A stretch of 36,625 nt of DNA from an uncultured Mycoplasmatota bacterium (GTDB taxonomy: Bacteria; Bacillota_I; Bacilli_A; RF39; UBA660), in the NCBI GenBank assembly GCA_900551925.1, contig URXR01000004.1:1-36625 (forward strand), read 5' to 3'. The notes beneath the pieces were generated by a model. That model did not search any database, was not told the DNA's origin, and was given only the letters and a program-made list of their open reading frames with translations. Of the stretch, positions 33,301-36,625 are shown piece by piece (the first letter of the stretch is position 1; the number at the start of each line of letters is the position of its first letter). A program made the translations under genes and the position numbers.

Positions 33301-33685
33301 CATAAATATCACTTTGATCGCCCATAATTGAAAGAGCATGAGTTGCAATAGTTCTAGCAGCTACATTTATAACTCCTGGAAGCATTTCTCCTGCAATTTT
33401 ATACATATTTGGAAGCATAAGTAAAAGTCCTTGACTAGCTGTATAAGTACTAGCAAGTACACCGTTTTGTAAAAGTCCATGAACTGTCGCAATCGCTCCA
33501 GCCTCACTTTGCATTTCTACAACTTTTACCTTATCACCAAAAAAATTCTTTTCTCCATTGTTCGCCAATACCTCTATATTTTCTGCCATTGGCGAAGCTG
33601 GAGTAATCGGATAAATACCTGCAACTTCTGTAAATTTATAAGACACACTAGCACAAGCTTTATTTCCATCCATTATTTTTTTCAT
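30344..33685 (-). CDS. nifJ: Pyruvate:ferredoxin (flavodoxin) oxidoreductase
   Basis: Oxygen-sensitive thiamine-diphosphate enzyme converting pyruvate and CoA to acetyl-CoA, CO2 and reduced ferredoxin, central to anaerobic energy metabolism. Domain I has YPITPASPMAE and VVEMQSEAGAIATVHG; the ferredoxin-like domain has two 4Fe-4S motifs, CIMCNLCSFVCPHA and CTGCFLCSNICPTGA; the proximal cluster ligands are in GACSGCGETPYLK and ATGCSSIYG; the diphosphate-binding segment is GGDGWAYDIGYGGIDH with YSNTGGQSSKATRPGA. 1113 residues, some 60 shorter than most homologues but all landmarks present. ATG 33685 follows AAAAAGGTGATTGTTT. A TATAAT at 33710-33705 (minus) is the likely -10, with a poor -35. Confidence 0.97.
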   Translation of the reverse strand: MKKIMDGNKACASVSYKFTEVAGIYPITPASPMAENIEVLANNGEKNFFGDKVKVVEMQSEAGAIATVHGLLQNGVLASTYTASQGLLLMLPNMYKIAGEMLPGVINVAARTIATHALSIMGDQSDIYAARGTGFSILASSSVQQVMDLTSVCYLSAIKGRLPFLNFFDGFRTSHEYNKIEVIDFDKIEKLIDKKALQEFRNRSLDIDNPNTRGSNQGDTMYFQAIEARNKFYDNMPDIVNSYMEEINKITGRDYKPFNYYGDKKAKHIIVAMGSVCETIKEYIDLSKEKIGLIEVHLYRPFSAKYFLKVLPNSVKKIAVLDRVKEFGAGKDPLCLDVSDIIKTYDLNIEVVGGRYGLSSKNTNLNDIEAVYRYLNTNNNRSFTLGILDDVTNLSLERTTTKFKKDYEEMLIYGYGSDGLITTSKDILTIVGENTEKYVQGYFEYDSKKSGGVTKSHLRFSDNPIRSTYYVENPKVVVCSKDTYLKKFNMLDKIEEEGIFILNTEVDELKLPQNYLDIIKKRDISVYTINASKIAKDNGIPNKISMIMESVILHLANLMPRSNYLSYIEEMIKKNFSSKGERVVNANLNALKDALNNINKVNIMEIGVMEKEAVQNNIFSLLEHDMGNDIKVSMFEGKEDGIYEPGLSALEKRGISNIVPSYDKEKCIMCNLCSFVCPHAVVRPYLLTKDEYEKAPEEVKQDCKEAKIKDHDLMYTVGVSVYDCTGCFLCSNICPTGAIRMDKIKEKEKVKFNYLETLEDKKVMDVNTVKGSQFIKPSFSFSGACSGCGETPYLKLLSQLFKDNLMIANATGCSSIYGAALPSTPWSVPWVNSLFEDNAEFGYGIRIAEDFMKEKISKLMQDNIDKVNDHNKKLIEEYLNNYSKEVSFKVYENLDYEDFKEIEPFKKYIKEKSVWLVGGDGWAYDIGYGGIDHVLANNENVNILVLDTEVYSNTGGQSSKATRPGAIAKFASSGKKTAKKNLAKIALNYPHVYVGTISLGANYMHTIRTILEAEKYPGPSILIAYAPCIAHGIKTGMKDSLQEEKLATLSGYFPLFRYNPETGKFSLDSGADFERLEEIFRNENRYRSNKELLEKNKEDIIDNYKSLEELANK

Positions 33686-33719
33686 AAACAATCACCTTTT
33701 TTATTATACTATATTTTAA

Positions 33720-33750
33720 CAAAAAAAAGAAGAGCTAAACAGCTGCTCTT
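33720..33750 (-). terminator. Terminator of the coiled-coil protein gene
   Basis: Minus-strand stem AAGAGC / GCTCTT (33750-33745, 33735-33730) followed by CTTTTTTTT. The stop TAG is at the stem-loop junction. Confidence 0.8.
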
Positions 33751-34949
33751 TTATAACCACCATTCATATCTTCTTGTCTTAATGGATCAAAACGATTAGG
33801 TACTGTTGGTGCTCCAATTATAGTATTTTGAGAATTAACATTTCCCATATTAGGAACATTATTTCCAAAATTATTACCATTAACTACTTGTTTTTCCTTC
33901 AAATTCTCAATACCTGATACAAATTGACGAGAAGGTTGAGGAGAAGAAGATACATTTACAAACTCTCTTTCAGGTTCTGGAAAAATAGTATCATTTTCAA
34001 TACCAGTTAATTCTGTAATTTCCTCAGAAGTTTCTTTATAAGCATCATCTATTTTATTAGCTTTAACAAGTTGTGAATAATTATCTTTTATGAACTCAGC
34101 CATTACTTTTTTCAATTCTTTTAACTCTTCACGAGCTTTTTGTTCTAATTTACCAAGCTCTTCTTTACGACTAGTATTAGATCTTAATTCTTGTTTTATT
34201 CTATTATATTTTTCTCTTCTATCATTAAACAACGCTTCTAATGCATTTAATGCATTTCTTACAAAATCATCTTCTTTACCAGTTAAAAAATCTAAATCTA
34301 ACCCATTAATACCATTCATAGTATCTTGAGCATCTTTTTTACTTTCTTGAAGCTTAGTTCCAATTTCCGTTTCTTCTCCATATTTTTTAGTTATATTATC
34401 AATTTCTTGTTGTTTAAGTTCAATATTTTTATTGTTTCCATCATAATCTTTCTTAACAGCTTCTTTAAAATTTATAATTTTAGGAGAAAAATTATCTTTA
34501 GTAGCAAGTGCTTCTTCAAATGCTTCTTTAGTTATAACTTCTTCTTTTGGTTTTTCTTCTTTAATTTCTACTTTAGGTTTCTTTTCTTCTTTTGGTGCTT
34601 CTTTATAAGTTTTACCTAATTTCTCATTAATTTTATCAATATCATCACTTGTAACATCTTCTTCTGGTTTATGTCCACTATAAGCGAAATTATATTCTTT
34701 TTCACTTTCTTCTTTTTCTCTTGCCTCAGGAACTATTCTTAATTTTGGTTTTTCTAATCTTTCTTCTTCTGGTTTTCTAGATTCTAAAACTGGTTCTTTT
34801 TTCTCTTCTCTAAAAGCATTCTTTACAATTGATTTTTTAACCATTTCCATAATATGTTCATAATCTAAAGCACGAACTTTTAATTTTTTAGCACCTTGCA
34901 ATTGTGTAACTTCAGATTCAACATTATTTATTAGTTTGATATTTTCCAT
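33735..34949 (-). CDS. Charged coiled-coil protein of unknown function
   Basis: I do not recognise a family. 404 residues: a short N-terminal segment (VTQLQGAKKLKVRALDYEHI), a long disordered Glu/Lys/Pro-rich part (about 45-145), a helical coiled-coil region (about 160-310, with KQQEIDNITKKYGEETEIG and a run of E/K heptads) and a low-complexity Asn/Pro/Gly tail (FGNNVPNMGNVNSQ). No signal peptide or membrane helix, so cytoplasmic; the shape suggests a scaffold or structural role but that is speculation. It starts 16 nt behind the DUF1292 gene with GGGAGGTTTAATT ahead of ATG, so the two probably form an operon. Confidence 0.75.
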   Translation of the reverse strand: MENIKLINNVESEVTQLQGAKKLKVRALDYEHIMEMVKKSIVKNAFREEKKEPVLESRKPEEERLEKPKLRIVPEAREKEESEKEYNFAYSGHKPEEDVTSDDIDKINEKLGKTYKEAPKEEKKPKVEIKEEKPKEEVITKEAFEEALATKDNFSPKIINFKEAVKKDYDGNNKNIELKQQEIDNITKKYGEETEIGTKLQESKKDAQDTMNGINGLDLDFLTGKEDDFVRNALNALEALFNDRREKYNRIKQELRSNTSRKEELGKLEQKAREELKELKKVMAEFIKDNYSQLVKANKIDDAYKETSEEITELTGIENDTIFPEPEREFVNVSSSPQPSRQFVSGIENLKEKQVVNGNNFGNNVPNMGNVNSQNTIIGAPTVPNRFDPLRQEDMNGGYKRAAV

Positions 34950-34965
34950 AATTAAACCTCCCTAC

Positions 34966-35235
34966 TTAAGCTTCTTCCTTTTTAGCTAATTGTCTTAGTA
35001 CATCTTTAATTTTAGACCATTCATCATCATTTTCCACACCTAAAAACCTAGTTCCCATACTATCTTGAATTACTTCAGTAACATAAATAGTAATATTTCC
35101 ATTTTGATCAACTTCATTTTTTGTATAAACTAAATAACGTTTTTTTGTATCATTAAATTCGAAACTAATTACTTCTTCTACTTCTTCTGTAGAACCATCA
35201 GCTTTATTAATAGTTAAGATTTTCTTATCTTCCAT
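34966..35235 (-). CDS. DUF1292 family protein
   Basis: Small acidic protein of 89 residues with the DUF1292 pattern: EEVISFEFNDTKKRYLVYTKNE, then ITIYVTEVIQD and a C-terminal ENDDEWSKIKDVLRQL helix (parts given). Widespread in Firmicutes, often near yqgF/yrzL; function unknown. Here it is instead first in an operon with the coiled-coil protein. ATG follows AAAGGAGGCTAAT and has a good promoter. Confidence 0.85.
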   Translation of the reverse strand: MEDKKILTINKADGSTEEVEEVISFEFNDTKKRYLVYTKNEVDQNGNITIYVTEVIQDSMGTRFLGVENDDEWSKIKDVLRQLAKKEEA

Positions 35236-35261
35236 ATTAGCCTCCTTTATTATCTATAAGC

Positions 35262-35290
35262 ATTGTAACACAAAAAAAAAGCAATTTCAA
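35262..35290 (-). promoter_or_regulatory. Promoter of the DUF1292 operon
   Basis: On the minus strand TTGAAA (35290-35285), 17-nt spacer with a T9 tract, TACAAT (35267-35262). Confidence 0.65.
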
Positions 35291-35331
35291 CAAATTTATT
35301 ACTTTTTTATCTTATTAATATCTAAATAAAC

Positions 35332-36426
35332 CTATCTTATATTATTTCCTACACTAGTAACTGTATCAGAGACAACAATTTTACTACTATCATTTATAGT
35401 TATCATGTCCTTTAAAGTTACACTTCCTCCCGTATATAAACCATTAACAGCCTTTCCAGTATGCAAATTATTTTGATATAAATAATAAGTATTATCAGAA
35501 ATATTATTATTACTTATAAGAATTGTTTTAAAATCTTTAGGAGCTACAAAAGAAATCACTTCTTCTTTTTTAGAATTTGCTAAAGTAACTGTATTTTCAG
35601 AAGAAATATCCTCATCTAAACTTAAACAAATAGTTTTTTGATCAGAACTTTTAAGCGGAGTCTCTAACATTCCTACTCCTAAAGCAATTACTGTTCCACC
35701 ATTTATAGTAAAACCATCATTAGTATCAATTCCCTGACAATAATCACTAACTCCTCCAGAGATAAAAATAGTTCCATTATTGATTACTACTCCCTCCAAA
35801 GCATTAATACCATCACCATCTGCATCAATATAAATATTTCCATCATCAATTGTGATCAAACCATTTTCTTTTCCATCTGTTTTTATTCCTGCTCTTTTAG
35901 CAGTAATATTAATATTACCACTTTCAAATACTATATTACTTCCCACAGCAGTTATTCCATTACCTTCTAATTGATTACCTGCTATATTCAAAGTTCCTTC
36001 TCCTGTAAAAGTTATATCTCCGTTCACATATAAAGAGCTTTTATAATCACTCTTACCTTCCGAATACAAAGTATTAGTAGAGCCTTCTACTAAATCTATA
36101 TTTAAACTATTTAAATTTTTTCCAATAATAGCACTACTATTATTGCTGTTTATTTCTACATTATTTAATACTAAAGTAACATCTTCATCCAGAGCATCAA
36201 TTAAAATATGATTACTAGAAGTACCAGTTAGATTATAAGTACCACCACTATTTATAATAATATTATTATCAAATTGACTAATATCTATAGTTTTATTATT
36301 ACCTGTTAAAATATCTATGTCAGAATCAAGATAATAACGAACAGAATATAAATAAGCAAAAACAATAAGAATTAAAATAATAAATATCACTATTGAAATA
36401 ATAATTATACTCTTCTTACTAACCAT
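35332..36426 (-). CDS. Membrane-anchored beta-helix protein, Cthe_2159-like carbohydrate-binding
   Basis: An N-terminal membrane helix (about 5-28) anchors a 330-residue extracellular domain made of short repeated strands: NNVEINSNNSSAIIG, SLYVNGDITFTGEGTLNIAG, GIKTDGKENGLITIDDG, IYIDADGDGINALEGVVINNG, typical of right-handed beta-helices. The pattern, with DGxxxxDDGxIxIxADGDGI, matches the family of Cthe_2159, a Clostridium protein shown to bind cellulose and polygalacturonate; whether this one binds sugar is inference. About 364 residues. ATG 36426 follows AAGGAGTGATTAAA. Together with the dockerin-bearing adhesin it hints at contact with plant or host polysaccharides. Confidence 0.78.
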   Translation of the reverse strand: MVSKKSIIIISIVIFIILILIVFAYLYSVRYYLDSDIDILTGNNKTIDISQFDNNIIINSGGTYNLTGTSSNHILIDALDEDVTLVLNNVEINSNNSSAIIGKNLNSLNIDLVEGSTNTLYSEGKSDYKSSLYVNGDITFTGEGTLNIAGNQLEGNGITAVGSNIVFESGNINITAKRAGIKTDGKENGLITIDDGNIYIDADGDGINALEGVVINNGTIFISGGVSDYCQGIDTNDGFTINGGTVIALGVGMLETPLKSSDQKTICLSLDEDISSENTVTLANSKKEEVISFVAPKDFKTILISNNNISDNTYYLYQNNLHTGKAVNGLYTGGSVTLKDMITINDSSKIVVSDTVTSVGNNIR

Positions 36427-36520
36427 ATTTTAATCACTCCTTCCTAAGTCCATCACTAATTTTATATTACATTTTTGTAATTTATGTGATAAATATAAAA
36501 ATAATTAATAAATTTTTATA

Positions 36521-36625
36521 TTAATTTAACTCGCTTAATAAACTATTTAACATTTTATTGCTTTCTACTCTATTTATAGCAAAACATTTAATACCTAAAT
36601 CTTTAAAAGAAGACCCACAGTGATA
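36521..36625 (-). CDS. 3' end of a gene running off the window
   Basis: Thirty-four codons in one frame run from the window edge to TAA: YHCGSSFKDLGIKCFAINRV and on to LLSELN. The pattern YH-x-G-x-S-x-KD-x-G-x-K resembles the tail of ORF6N-type, phage-associated proteins as far as I recall; too short to be sure. Gene start and domain are outside the window. Confidence 0.45.
   Translation of the reverse strand, partial: YHCGSSFKDLGIKCFAINRVESNKMLNSLLSELN

Overview
The window is very AT-rich, densely packed bacterial DNA using the standard code (UGA acts as a stop, for example in the prepilin gene at 1940). It carries an intact sporulation sigma factor SigK, a pyruvate:ferredoxin oxidoreductase, rubrerythrin, peptidoglycan genes (murG, murB, ftsQ/divIB, uppP, a PBP5-type carboxypeptidase) and LPxTG-like surface architecture. 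This points to an anaerobic, Gram-positive, low-GC Firmicute with a sporulation ancestry. A gut Bacilli/Erysipelotrichia/RF39-like lineage is my guess, by inference only.

Layout. 0-3.6 kb (minus strand): mutL, a prepilin-like protein, a hypothetical protein and a Nudix hydrolase. 3.7-5.6 kb (plus): sigK and tmcAL (ylbM). 5.5-7.4 kb: a candidate inserted islet carrying one AlbA_2/Schlafen-type ATP-binding protein, bounded by a 64-bp direct repeat of the tmcAL 3' end plus its terminator. 7.4-10.6 kb: dacA-type carboxypeptidase, an M3-like metallopeptidase and a VanY-type carboxypeptidase. 10.7-17.9 kb (minus): an envelope cluster comprising a lipoprotein, two paralogous membrane-anchored proteins, a three-domain wall enzyme (M23 + SpoIID + C39) and a large thioester/Cna-B/dockerin/VPNTG adhesin. 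18-22.6 kb: DUF3603 protein, uppP, and a three-gene coupled operon resembling a split 2-hydroxyacyl-CoA dehydratase/activase (double-cubane type) system, then tRNA-Arg(ACG). 22.7-26.1 kb (minus): queH-murG-murB-ftsQ operon. 26.1-27.8 kb: a UMP-kinase-like gene broken by one in-frame TAA, rubrerythrin, and remnants of a decayed secreted-protein gene. 27.9-36.6 kb: uvrC and divergent yigZ, nifJ (PFOR), a coiled-coil protein with DUF1292, a Cthe_2159-like beta-helix protein, and the 3' end of another gene at the window edge.

Recurring signals. Many genes use a Shine-Dalgarno of the form AGGTGAT placed 3-6 nt before ATG, which creates spurious in-frame GTG starts upstream; I corrected starts accordingly. 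Many stop codons lie inside intrinsic terminator hairpins. No CRISPR array, rRNA, integrase or transposase gene is visible. The strongest candidates for something new are the tmcAL-end islet with its leader-like hairpins and the 10.7-17.9 kb surface cluster.
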